This document shows positions 51,782-59,926 of a stretch of 64,000 nt of DNA, piece by piece; within the stretch, counting starts at the first letter, position 1; each line of letters begins with the position of its first letter. Made by a program: the position numbers and the translations under genes. The stretch covers positions 806,001-870,000 of the forward strand of contig CAWAJM010000001.1 in NCBI GenBank assembly GCA_963782445.1. Reading direction: 5' to 3'. The DNA is from ZC4RG20 sp963782445 (GTDB lineage Bacteria > Pseudomonadota > Gammaproteobacteria > Steroidobacterales > Rariloculaceae). Under the pieces are notes generated by a model. It saw only the letters and a program-made list of their open reading frames with translations, was not told where the DNA came from and did no database searches.

Positions 51782-51873
51782 GGGCGCCGGAATACCCATC
51801 CATCGGGGCTGCGTAGCGCGCCATCTCCGGCGCGCACGCTCCCGACACGGCCCTGCGCCGAGCCTGAAGCGTG
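51782..51873. repeat. Dispersed palindromic repeat, copy 3
   Basis: Contains CGCCGGAATACCCATCCAT then CGGGGCTGCGTAGC, followed by GCGCGCC (51816-51822) pairing with GGCGCGC (51829-51835), then ACGCTCCCGACACGGCCC and a degenerate GCCGAGCCTGAAGC. This is the inner part and right arm of copy 1 without the left arm. It lies after the aminotransferase stop and before the convergent DUF3300 stop. Confidence 0.8.
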
Positions 51874-51945
51874 AGCGGTCTGCGGCCGTAGCGAGCGGAA
51901 TACCGCAGCGATCGGCGCTTCGGCTGGCGTCGGCATGCTGGCCGT

Positions 51946-53316
51946 TCAGCGCACGCCCGAGCCGCGCCGGCCGACCTCGTGGCGTTCGTGGCTGCGTCCG
52001 TGCGCGGGGCCGCCGCCGTTACCGCCGCCTCGGTGCACGGTCTGGTCGCGGCCCGTGGAATTGCCGCGGCCTGTGAACGTGCTTCCGCGGCCGCTCGCGC
52101 CGTCGCGGTGCGAGTCCTGTGCATGGCCGGCGCCGCCGCGATGCGAGCCGAAGAAGGGGCTTCCCACGCCGCGATGCGAGTCGTACGAGGGCCGCGCGGC
52201 GTCTCGATGCGGGTCGTCGGGGCGGGGCGCCGCGCGCGGAATGCGCACGGGCGCCCGCGGCGTCGTGTCGTGGGCCGATCCGCCGCGACCGCGCGTAGCG
52301 CCGAAGCGGCCGCCGGCCGCGCCTGGGCCGTGATCACCGCTTGCGCGCAAGCGGCCGGACGTGCCGCGCCCGCGGTCTTGGCCGTGGCCGCCGCCGTTGC
52401 GCCACGCGAAGCCGCCGCGATTCGCGCGGCGATCGCGATCCGGCCGCCACGCCAGTGCGCCGTGCCCGCCGTCGACGACGCGCACATGCACGTTGACCGA
52501 GCGGCGCACGTAGAAGGGCGCATAGTAGTGGCGCCCGTAGTAGGGATGGCCGGTGTAATACCAGGGGTCGACGTGAATGTAGTGGGTGTGCCAGCCGATC
52601 ACGAACGCCGTCGTGACGCCGAAGAAGAAGCCTGTGCCGAACGAGTAGCCGGCGGGATACGGGTAGTAATAGAGGGGATAGGCATACGGGTAGTACGCGA
52701 TCGGCGAATAGACGTTGAGGATGACGCGCGAGGGTTCGTAATAAGGGACGTAAACCCGCATGGGATCGGCGGGACGAATCTCGACGGCGCCGTCGTTGTG
52801 GCTCACGACCTGGTGGCCGTCGGTCCGCAAGTTCCCGGACGCGAGTGCAAGGTCACGGAAGCGCTGGATCGCGTCGAATACGTCCGCCTGCTGAGTTGCG
52901 ACGGCGTCGCCGAGCCGCGCGGTCCACTCGAGGTCGTCGTTCATGCGCTCGAGCACCTCGGGGTAGTTCAGCAGGGCGACGACCGAGTCGTCCCAATCGG
53001 GGTTCGGCTCGAGCGTCGGGTCTTTTTTGCGGCGCGATTCGAAGCGCGCGGCCTCGACGACCTCGAGCGGGTAGGCGGATGCCGGCAAAACGATCGCGAT
53101 GATATCGTCGGGGTACAGGGCGATCGGGCCGACTAGGTCGTCGAGCTCGGCGGGCGTAAAGCGCTCCTGCGCGGTCTGCGTCCCGTTCGCGCCAACGGCT
53201 TCCGGCACCTGTGCGAGCAGGGCGCCGCTTGCGCCGAGGCCGACGATGCCGAGCGCGGCTACAGCCATTGCGGCGACATGTCTGCTGCGGTTCGATCCGA
53301 TCCTACGAGTTCTCAT
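51946..53316 (-). CDS. DUF3300 family exported protein with Gly/Arg/His-rich tail
   Basis: 456 residues. Signal peptide (AAMAVAALGIVGLGASGALL). Residues 50-150 are DUF3300: LDDLVGPIALYPDDIIAIVL then ASAYPLEVVEAARF, WDDSVVALLNYPEVLERMND, ATQQADVFDAIQRFRDLAL. A Tyr/Pro-rich strand region (AYYPYAYPLYYYPYPAGYSF) with one hydrophobic segment (FFFGVTTAFVIGW) follows, then about 160 residues of low-complexity Gly, Arg, His and Asp (GGHGQDRGRGTSG, PHRDAARPSYDSHRG). Function unknown. The tail looks disordered and positively charged at low pH; it could bind nucleic acid or metal, but nothing in the sequence proves it. Confidence 0.83.
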   Translation of the reverse strand: MRTRRIGSNRSRHVAAMAVAALGIVGLGASGALLAQVPEAVGANGTQTAQERFTPAELDDLVGPIALYPDDIIAIVLPASAYPLEVVEAARFESRRKKDPTLEPNPDWDDSVVALLNYPEVLERMNDDLEWTARLGDAVATQQADVFDAIQRFRDLALASGNLRTDGHQVVSHNDGAVEIRPADPMRVYVPYYEPSRVILNVYSPIAYYPYAYPLYYYPYPAGYSFGTGFFFGVTTAFVIGWHTHYIHVDPWYYTGHPYYGRHYYAPFYVRRSVNVHVRVVDGGHGALAWRPDRDRRANRGGFAWRNGGGHGQDRGRGTSGRLRASGDHGPGAAGGRFGATRGRGGSAHDTTPRAPVRIPRAAPRPDDPHRDAARPSYDSHRGVGSPFFGSHRGGAGHAQDSHRDGASGRGSTFTGRGNSTGRDQTVHRGGGNGGGPAHGRSHERHEVGRRGSGVR

Positions 53317-53431
53317 GGCTCGCCTCCGCTGCGGCGGGGACGGAACGCCCCCGATCGTGAGCCAAGGCTAGGCCCAGCTAGCTGAATCGGGCCTTAACAC
53401 GCCCCAGATTCGAGCGCTGGCCGGGCGGCGC

Positions 53432-55675
53432 TCAATCGGCGCCGGCGGGCCGGCGCGCAGGCTCGCCGGGGTCCCGCGGCAGGGGTACGGGATGGGAGAA
53501 GTCTTCGGGCGTGGCCGCGGGCCTGCCGATGTAGAACCCCTGGGCGTAGTCGATGCGGTATTTGGCAAGCAGGCTCATGGCCGTGCCGCTTTGCACGTAT
53601 TCGGCTACGGTCTTGATGTTCGCGGCCTTCGCGACCTCGCCGATGAGCCTGACCATCGTCTGGTCGACGGGGTCGCGCTCGAGGCCGCGGACGAAGGAGC
53701 CGTCGATCTTGAGGTAGTCGACGGGCAGGCGCTTGAGGTAGGCGAAGGAACTGTACCCGGTGCCGAAGTCATCGATCGCGAACTGGCAGCCGAGGGCCTT
53801 GACGGCGGCCATCTGCTTCGCGGCCTGAAACGCAAAGCGGATGGCCTCTTGCTCGGTCAGCTCGAAGATCACGCTGTCGCCCGGCAGACCGTACTGCTCG
53901 AGCTTACCGCTGACGTAGCCGATGAACTCATCCTCGTCGAAGACCGAGGCCGAAAGGTTGACCGAGAAGCGAAGCGCCGGGCGCCCGGCGCGCAGCTCCG
54001 CGAGCGTGCAAAGCGCGCGGTCCACGACCCAGCGGTCGATGTCCGGCAGTAGACCGAAGCGTGCCGCGGCGGGTAAGAACACGCCGGGTGCGACGATGTG
54101 GCCTGACGGCAGCTTGAGCCGCAGCAGCGCCTCGTAGTGGTTCACGACGCCCGTGCGCACATGCACGAGCGGCTGGTAGTGCAGCACGAAGGCGTCCGCA
54201 TCGAACGCTTCGCGGATGCTCTTGACCCAGTCGATGTCCTTGGTCATCTGCCGGCCTTCGCGGCCCGCGACCTTGTAGAGCTCGAGCCGATTGCGGCCCT
54301 TGGTTTTTGCGACGTGGCAGGCGAGGTCTGCCTGCGAGAGCAGCTCGTGCGGATCGGTGCGGGCAGTGTCGATCTCCGCGATTCCGATGCTGCACTGCAG
54401 CGAGAAGGCTTTGTCGTCCTGCACGTGCGTCAGCGCGCGCATCTGCTCGAGGATTTTGAGGCCGACGGCGCGCGCCTGCTGCCGGGAGACGTTCTTGAGT
54501 AGCACGGCGAACTCGTCGCCGCCGAATCGGGCCACGGTGTCGGTCCCGCGCACGGCGCTGCCGATGCAGCGCGCGGCGAGCTTCAGGAGCTCGTCGCCGG
54601 CCGGATGGCCGCAAGTGTCGTTGACGTACTTGAACTGGTCGAGATCCACGAACAGGACGGCGCTGCGGTGGGCGTCGGCCGCGACGTCCTCGATCTCCTG
54701 CTCTAGCTCCGTGACGAAGCGATGGCGGTTGTACAGGCCCGTCAGGGAATCGTGCATAGCCAGATGCACGAGCCGCCGGTCGCGCTCGTGCAGCGCGACC
54801 GTCGTGTCCTCGAGTGCCTTGACGATGCGGTGAATCTCGGCGTGTTCCGAAGACGGGAAGCTGACCTCGAGCTCGCCGTTGGCCAGGTTCGCGAGCGGCG
54901 CCTGCAGCGCGGCCAGCGGGGAGAGCGCACGCTTGATGAGCCGATGGCCGATGATCCAGGACGCGCCGAGCAGCGCGAGCAGGGCCACGCTCGCGCCCCA
55001 GAGCTTCGGCAGGAACTCGCGGTGGTACCAAGAGTAGTCGAGATCGACCGTCACGAAGCCGAGCAGGCGGCGCTTGGTGTCGACACGGGCGGCGCCGACG
55101 TCGAGCAGGCTGTCGCCGACGGCCGCTTCGCTCCAGATCGGACCCGCGAGCCGGAATTCGAGCGGCGAAGCGGGCTTCTCGGTCAGCAGGTAGGGTGAGG
55201 TCTTGCCCACGAGCTCGGCGAGCCGCGCGACCGTGCCGGGATCGAGGGGCGGCGGCTGCGCACCCTGATTCAGCGAGGGAACGGGAGCGCCATCGGGGGC
55301 GTACCAGGCTACCCCCTTGATCTCAGGATACTTCTCCGTGAAGCGCTCGACGTTGACGACGGCTTCGCCCTTGTTCGAGAGGTAGAACGGTGCGCCGAGC
55401 TCGTTGAGCTCACGCGCCCACTGGGTCGCCCAGTGTGTGAGGTTCTCGTCGATGACGGTCCGGGAGGTCCAGTAAAGGCCCGCGAGCGCCAGCAGCCCCA
55501 CGGCCGTGACGATCGCGAGCTGCAGCATGAGCAGCTGCGTGATGAGGCTCGAGCGGGTCTCCCGGCGGCGCCGGCGGAGCTTTGCGAACAGCGCCGCAAC
55601 GGGCCGGAGCCCGCGCCGGCGCATTGCTTCGCGCAGCGGGCCGCGCCTCACGTCCCGTCTCCGCGCACGATCCAC
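53432..55675 (-). CDS. Membrane GGDEF-EAL c-di-GMP enzyme with periplasmic sensor
   Basis: 747 residues. Helix 1 (LITQLLMLQLAIVTAVGLLA) and helix 2 (WGASVALLALLGASWIIG) flank a periplasmic domain of about 165 residues, then a HAMP-like segment (RALSPLAALQAPLANLANGE). GGDEF domain: HDSLTGLYNRHRF, VDLDQFKYVNDTCGHPAGDE, RFGGDEFAVLL (intact active site). EAL domain: VVNHYEALLRLKLPSG, FSVNLSASVF, FELTEQEAIRF, AIDDFGTGYSSFAYLKRLPV, YLKIDGSFV. Both catalytic signatures are intact, so it could make or degrade c-di-GMP. It overlaps the upstream lipoprotein gene by 28 bases, so the latter probably feeds the sensor domain. Confidence 0.94.
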   Translation of the reverse strand: MDRARRRDVRRGPLREAMRRRGLRPVAALFAKLRRRRRETRSSLITQLLMLQLAIVTAVGLLALAGLYWTSRTVIDENLTHWATQWARELNELGAPFYLSNKGEAVVNVERFTEKYPEIKGVAWYAPDGAPVPSLNQGAQPPPLDPGTVARLAELVGKTSPYLLTEKPASPLEFRLAGPIWSEAAVGDSLLDVGAARVDTKRRLLGFVTVDLDYSWYHREFLPKLWGASVALLALLGASWIIGHRLIKRALSPLAALQAPLANLANGELEVSFPSSEHAEIHRIVKALEDTTVALHERDRRLVHLAMHDSLTGLYNRHRFVTELEQEIEDVAADAHRSAVLFVDLDQFKYVNDTCGHPAGDELLKLAARCIGSAVRGTDTVARFGGDEFAVLLKNVSRQQARAVGLKILEQMRALTHVQDDKAFSLQCSIGIAEIDTARTDPHELLSQADLACHVAKTKGRNRLELYKVAGREGRQMTKDIDWVKSIREAFDADAFVLHYQPLVHVRTGVVNHYEALLRLKLPSGHIVAPGVFLPAAARFGLLPDIDRWVVDRALCTLAELRAGRPALRFSVNLSASVFDEDEFIGYVSGKLEQYGLPGDSVIFELTEQEAIRFAFQAAKQMAAVKALGCQFAIDDFGTGYSSFAYLKRLPVDYLKIDGSFVRGLERDPVDQTMVRLIGEVAKAANIKTVAEYVQSGTAMSLLAKYRIDYAQGFYIGRPAATPEDFSHPVPLPRDPGEPARRPAGAD

Positions 55676-56709
55676 GCGGGTGCAGGCGGATGCAGACCGA
55701 GGCGCGCCGCTGCGCTCTCGTTGACGCGTAGCTCGACCTCGGAGAGCGGCGTCATGGCGGGCACGTCCGCCGGCGAGTGGACCAGGCTATCGACGACGTG
55801 CGTCAGCGTCGCTGCGACGTCCTCGGGCGTGCTGCTGACGCTGAGCAGGCCCCCCCAAGCGAGCAGCGCCGGCGTGAAGACGAGGCTTTGTACCTTGGAG
55901 CGGGCCGCCTCGCTAAGCATGGACTTGATCGCTCGCGGGCTAAGCACCGCGTTGTCGGGCAGCAGCCAGAGTCCGTCGACCTCGGGCGCGAGCCGCTTGA
56001 ACACGTAGGCCGCTTCCTGGTCCGTGTGCGCGACCCGGTAGACGAGCGTGACGGAGAGCCGGTCGGCCGCATCCTTGGCCGCGGCGGCGAGGGCGGCGTC
56101 GTCGGGACCCAGGATCAGGGCAACCCGGCTCAGGCCCGGCGAGAAGCGCTTCCAGGCCTCGAGCTGCAGCGTCGGCGGCGGAAGCGCGGCAACCCCGTAG
56201 AGCGGGCTTCCTGAGGTGCGCACGGGTTCGGTGCTTTCGCAGTAGACCGTCGGCAGGTGCAAACGTCCGGCGCCGAGGGCGGCGGCCTCGCTGCCGACGG
56301 CGATGGCGTACGTCGCTTGGCGTTCGCGGGCCGGGGGCAGAGCGGGAGACTCGGCCCCGTAAACGAGCGTCGTGACCTCGAAGCCGCGTGCCTCGAGGCG
56401 CGGCTCGAGCGCTTCGAGTGTCGGGCCGAAGCCGGCTTCGGAACGAGGCAGCAGCACGACGACGCGGGCCGGCGGAGGCGGCGCAGGCGCACGTGCCGGG
56501 GCAGCTCGCGGCCGGCGCTGGAGCGGCGCGGGTGTAGCGGCGGCCGTGGGAGGTGGCGCGGACCGCGGTGCTGGGCGCGAGGCGGGTTGCGGCGGCCTCT
56601 CGGTCTGCGCGAGCGGTGCAAAGACGCAGCCCGCCATGGCGTGGGCGAGCCACGCGACAACGAGCAGGCGCCCGACCAGGATCCATGAGCTGCGCTGGGA
56701 TCGATTCAC
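55648..56709 (-). CDS. Lipoprotein with ABC-type substrate-binding (ABC_sub_bind-like) fold
   Basis: 353 residues. Signal ending in AHAMAGC gives a lipid-anchored Cys. After a Pro/Ala/Arg-rich linker, a periplasmic-binding fold of two lobes follows: RVVVLLPRSEAGFGPTLEAL, ATYAIAVGSEAAALGAGRLH, LPTVYCESTEP, VALILGPDDAALAAAAKDAA, LVYRVAHTDQEAAYVFKRLA, GLWLLPDNAVLSPRAIKSML and LVFTPALLAWGGLLSVSSTP. These match the family of lone binding proteins related to tryptophan/alkane-type ABC binders. No permease or ATPase gene is next; instead it overlaps the GGDEF-EAL gene, which suggests a ligand-sensing role for c-di-GMP signalling. Ligand unknown. Confidence 0.85.
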   Translation of the reverse strand: MNRSQRSSWILVGRLLVVAWLAHAMAGCVFAPLAQTERPPQPASRPAPRSAPPPTAAATPAPLQRRPRAAPARAPAPPPPARVVVLLPRSEAGFGPTLEALEPRLEARGFEVTTLVYGAESPALPPARERQATYAIAVGSEAAALGAGRLHLPTVYCESTEPVRTSGSPLYGVAALPPPTLQLEAWKRFSPGLSRVALILGPDDAALAAAAKDAADRLSVTLVYRVAHTDQEAAYVFKRLAPEVDGLWLLPDNAVLSPRAIKSMLSEAARSKVQSLVFTPALLAWGGLLSVSSTPEDVAATLTHVVDSLVHSPADVPAMTPLSEVELRVNESAAARLGLHPPAPAWIVRGDGT

Positions 56710-56866
56710 CGAAAACCCCCGAACCCCGCAGCTTAACGACCGCCCTGGGCGCGGGCCGTGTCGAAGGTCACAGTCGCTCCCGAGCGTGCTGGGTTTCGCG
56801 GCCGCGCCGTCTGGCTCGGCCGGTGCGCGAGCCGCGAGTGATCCCTCTAGTGGCCGTTACGAGCCA

Positions 56867-57670
56867 CTAGAGTCCCGCGTCCCCCCGAATGTGTTTGACG
56901 TCCTGGTTGTTTTCGTTGCAGATGTATTCCATGAGCTCCCAACCCGGCCTCAGATGCGCCACGAAGCGGATCGTGAACGGCTTTGCATAAGCGCCCGGGT
57001 CGATGATCGTCGTGACGTTCTCGAGCGTGTCGAAGGCCGTGCGCGTGTAGCGCTCTATCGTGTGCAGCTGGGTCGAATGGGGATGGCCCTTGAAATCGAA
57101 CCAGAATCGGTCGTTGAAGCCGACGGTGTCGACGACGAGCGTGTCGCCTTCCCAGTGGCCGACCGAATGGCCGTACCAGCTCGGCTCGAGATCGTCCGGA
57201 TGGCTGCGCCCATCCAGAAAGATCTGCCGATAGCTGTGAATGTTGCCCTCGAACAGGAAGAACATGTGCGTGGGCTTGCCGTTCGGCGGCGTCTGCACGA
57301 TGCGCCAGGGGTAGGGCGCAATGCGAGGCACGCCGGTCGGCAGGCAGTTGGCCTCCGGATCGTCGGCCGACTTGCGCGACTCGTAGATTTTCTGGGCCTT
57401 GGGCAGCATGACGATTTCCTGCCCCTTCATGAGCCCCTGAGCGATGTCGCCGATCGGGCCGCCGCCCTGCCAGATACCCGTGAGATCCGGCTTGCCGTCC
57501 GGTTGGCGCGGGATGGGCTTGGGCTTCGGCGTGGGCTTGGGCTGAACCGCCGCGCTTTCCAACCCGCCGCTGCCGGCCGGCAGCGTTGCATCCGTCCGGG
57601 CCGACTGCGCGTCGGCCGTCAGGGCGCCGAGCAGCAGCGCGGCTGCGGCCACGATTCTCGTCGCGACCAT
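56867..57670 (-). CDS. Secreted module B protein, copy 3
   Basis: 267 residues from ATG 57670; earlier in-frame ATGs at 57694 and 57754 overlap the upstream gene. Signal peptide (RIVAAAALLLGALTADAQ), a Lys/Pro-rich repeat (KPTPKPKPIPRQP), then DGKPDLTGIWQGGG, EANCLPTGVPRIAPYPW (first Cys), YRQIFLDGRSHPDDLEPSWY, GHSVGHWEGDTLVVDTVGF, HTIERYTRTAFD, IDPGAYAKPFTIRF and MEYICNENNQDVKH (second Cys). The lysine-proline linker is unique to this copy. The partner A gene (57684-58079) lies 13 bases upstream, in the order A then B. Confidence 0.82.
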   Translation of the reverse strand: MVATRIVAAAALLLGALTADAQSARTDATLPAGSGGLESAAVQPKPTPKPKPIPRQPDGKPDLTGIWQGGGPIGDIAQGLMKGQEIVMLPKAQKIYESRKSADDPEANCLPTGVPRIAPYPWRIVQTPPNGKPTHMFFLFEGNIHSYRQIFLDGRSHPDDLEPSWYGHSVGHWEGDTLVVDTVGFNDRFWFDFKGHPHSTQLHTIERYTRTAFDTLENVTTIIDPGAYAKPFTIRFVAHLRPGWELMEYICNENNQDVKHIRGDAGL

Positions 57671-57683
57671 GATTCGGACGGCG

Positions 57684-58079
57684 CTACTTCGCATCGGTCG
57701 CGGCCGAGCGCGCAAAGACGCGGTGGCCGTCGGAAAGCGTGACGACGCGGGCATTGGCCATCTTCGTGCCGTCGCGCGCCATCGAACCCTCGACCTTCAC
57801 ACGGTCGCCGACCTTGAGCGAGCGGCTGCTCCAGCCCATGCGCTTGAGGACGTTCGGGCTTGCGAGCTCGAGGTTCCAATGGGTCGTGTTGCCGCCGGCA
57901 TCCTTCACGTCCAGGTAAAAGCGGGCGTGCGGGTTCATCCATTCGACTTTCGTCACGACGCCTTCGAGCGTCACGGGCTTCTGGGCGTCGTATTGAGTGG
58001 AGAAGGAATGGTGCGCCATGCCGGGGGCCGCGAGCAGCAGGCCAGTTCCCGCAAGTGCGGCGGCGAGCAACTTCTTCAT
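57684..58079 (-). CDS. Secreted 'AHHSF' protein, module A copy 3
   Basis: 131 residues. Signal peptide (KKLLAAALAGTGLLLAAPGM then A) leaves His-His-Ser-Phe-Ser. Mature blocks: VTLEGVVTKVEWMNPHARFY, THWNLELASPNVLKRMGW, SRSLKVGDRVKVEGSMARDG, VVTLSDGHRVFARS. Its EWMNPHARFY and SPNVL wording is nearly the same as copy 1 at 15277, so these two may be close paralogues despite being 42 kb apart. First gene of an A/B pair transcribed away from the MmyB-like regulator. Confidence 0.86.
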   Translation of the reverse strand: MKKLLAAALAGTGLLLAAPGMAHHSFSTQYDAQKPVTLEGVVTKVEWMNPHARFYLDVKDAGGNTTHWNLELASPNVLKRMGWSSRSLKVGDRVKVEGSMARDGTKMANARVVTLSDGHRVFARSAATDAK

Positions 58080-58194
58080 GTCGGGTCCTCAACGCGAGCG
58101 ATTGATTTCGGGATACTACTCCTAGGCGGCCGGCCTCGTCAGCAGCGCGGGCGCTCGAATTCGGAGCGCGCGGCCGGCCGCTCGCGCGTCGCGC

Positions 58195-59082
58195 TCAGTG
58201 CGGGCTCGCGTCCCGGCTTTCCGCGCGGCCCCCGCGCCGGCCGCGCGGCGCGGATCCGCAGTCCGGATCGGACGTGAGCGCCGCGAGCGTTTGGGCGGTC
58301 TTTGCGTCGTTCGGAACGAACATGATGAGCCGTAGGAAGGAGCTGCCTTCGGGAATGTACGAAGAGTAATCGAACGAGAGCGGGCCCAGCGATTCGTTCA
58401 GGATAATGCCCGTGCCGCGGATCGCGTTGCTGATTTCCCCGGTCTTCCACATTTCCTCGAATTTTGGCGTGATTTGCCTGAGCTCGGTGATGAGCTGCTC
58501 AAACGCCGGGTCGCCCGAGTTTTGGCTGAAGTCGACGCGAAACTTCGCCAGCAGCCTGCGAGCGAGGATCTCGAAGTCGCCCGAGTCCTTCTGGTAGTTC
58601 GTGTCGCTCAGGATAATCCTCAGGAGGTTGCGCTCCTCGATCGGGATACTGCCGTAGTCCCGAAAGACCTTTGTCGCGAGGCAGTTCCAGATGAGAATGT
58701 CCCAACGCAACGTCATGACGAGGGCCGGAACGGGCAGGCTTTGGATGGTGCGCTGCAGGTTTTCGGTCAGGGCCTGGTCGGGCTCGGAGAGACGCGGCGC
58801 CGGCCGGCCGTGCACGAGCGAGAACAGGTACTCGCGCTCGTCGCGCGAGAGGCGCAGCGATGTGCAGATTCTCTCGAGCACGTCGGCAGAGACGTTGATG
58901 TCCCGGCCTTGCTCGAGCCAGGTGTACCAGGTCACGCTCACGCCGGCGAGCGCGGCAACGTCCTCGCGGCGCAGGCCGGGGCTTCGGCGCCGGCAAGGTC
59001 CGCGCAGCCCGACCTCGGCCGGTGTCAACCGGGCCCGACAGCCTTTGAGGAATTCCTTTATCTGTTCCTTGCGCTCGATCAT
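58195..59082 (-). CDS. MmyB-like XRE-family transcriptional regulator
   Basis: 295 residues from ATG 59082. Residues 25-85 form a helix-turn-helix: GLRREDVAALAGVSVTWYTW then LEQGRDINVSADVLERICTS and LRLSRDEREYLFSLV. The C-terminal half (ENLQRTIQSLPVPALVMTLR, WDILIWNCLATKVFRDYG, LLAKFRVDFSQNSGDPAFEQ, GTGIILNESLGPLSFDYSSY) is the PAS-like ligand-binding domain of the MmyB group, which is thought to bind fatty-acid-like or other small hydrophobic ligands. It lies in the middle of the A/B/C gene cluster, with AT-rich palindromes in its upstream region, and may control both sides. Confidence 0.88.
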   Translation of the reverse strand: MIERKEQIKEFLKGCRARLTPAEVGLRGPCRRRSPGLRREDVAALAGVSVTWYTWLEQGRDINVSADVLERICTSLRLSRDEREYLFSLVHGRPAPRLSEPDQALTENLQRTIQSLPVPALVMTLRWDILIWNCLATKVFRDYGSIPIEERNLLRIILSDTNYQKDSGDFEILARRLLAKFRVDFSQNSGDPAFEQLITELRQITPKFEEMWKTGEISNAIRGTGIILNESLGPLSFDYSSYIPEGSSFLRLIMFVPNDAKTAQTLAALTSDPDCGSAPRGRRGGRAESRDASPH

Positions 59083-59159
59083 CGCGCGACCCGCCGGCAG
59101 GGCCGGAGGCCCCGCGTGAAGGATGCCGATCGCAGGGCGCCGGCACCGCATATGTGGTT

Positions 59160-59289
59160 ATTACGTGTAACGGTATTAATTATACCACCCAACAGCATCC
59201 GAGCCACCGGCAGTCCCCCTTCAGTCGCTTTCCTCGCGACCCCCTCCAATTATGGTGCTAGAGATAATACTATTCTTGCTGGTCTAGCA
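59160..59289. promoter_or_regulatory. AT-rich control region between the MmyB-like regulator and module C gene
   Basis: In an otherwise G+C-rich window this stretch is AT-rich. It holds TTACGTGTAA (59161-59170, arms TTAC/GTAA), GGTATTAATTATACC (59172-59186, arms GGTAT/ATACC) and a wider inverted repeat TGCTAGA (59256-59262) with TCTAGCA (59283-59289). On the minus strand a perfect TATAAT (59184-59179) lies inside the second palindrome, about 97 bases before the regulator start, so binding there would suggest autoregulation. Confidence 0.5.
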
Positions 59290-59485
59290 AATCACGTCAA
59301 CGCATCGGATATTGTCACGGTAAAAGCCCGGGTCCCGGCGGCGTGCCGTCGCGTTGGCCCGAACCGCTGGAGGCTTCATGATGGTAAGCCTTCGAAGAGG
59401 CAATCAAAGCCCGTCGTCTCGCGCCCTTCAAGGCGCGCAGCACAAAGGGCGCAAACAAGCACTACTCGCGGGGAGCATCGACTCG

Positions 59486-59926
59486 ATGGCACAGGTTTCT
59501 CAATCCTCGTCGGCCGCCGTCAGGCGTCCGCTCTGGGCTGCCGCCGTGGCGGCCGCGATTCTCGCGCTTGGCCACTCGGCCGGCGTGTCGGCTCAGGAAG
59601 GGTTCCCGCTCAAGGGAACGTGGCTCGGCAGCTGGAAGGGCAACCAGGTCAGCGGGGACAATGTCTTTCTGACCATGAAGTGGGACGGGAAGAAAATTTC
59701 CGGCATGATTAATCCGGGCACCGACAACATTCCGATCGCCAAGGCGTCGCTGGATCCCGACGGCTGGAAGGTGCACATCGAGGCCGACGCGAAAGACAAG
59801 GCCGGCATGCCGATCCATTATGTGATCGACGGCCATATCGAGCACCTCGAGCTGCCGAACCGCAGCATCGTCGGGACCTGGAAGAGCCAGGAGGGCGGCG
59901 GCCAGTTCGAAGTCAGCCGGCAGTGA
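59486..59926 (+). CDS. Secreted module C protein (small GTW-type beta domain)
   Basis: 146 residues from ATG 59486 (GGGGAG ten bases upstream). Signal peptide (PLWAAAVAAAILALGHSAG) ends near VSAQ. Mature domain of about 110 residues: LKGTWLGSWKGNQVSGDN, VFLTMKWDGKKISGMINPG, WKVHIEADAKDKAGM, HYVIDGHIEHLELPNRSIVG, TWKSQEGGGQFEVSRQ. The alternating strand pattern with opening GTW and inner SGMI/GHI turns is lipocalin-like; I do not recognise a named family. The strand pattern matches the C-terminal domain of 25273-26772. Its stop overlaps the GTG start of the A-B fusion gene, so the two are coupled. Confidence 0.78.
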   Translation: MAQVSQSSSAAVRRPLWAAAVAAAILALGHSAGVSAQEGFPLKGTWLGSWKGNQVSGDNVFLTMKWDGKKISGMINPGTDNIPIAKASLDPDGWKVHIEADAKDKAGMPIHYVIDGHIEHLELPNRSIVGTWKSQEGGGQFEVSRQ

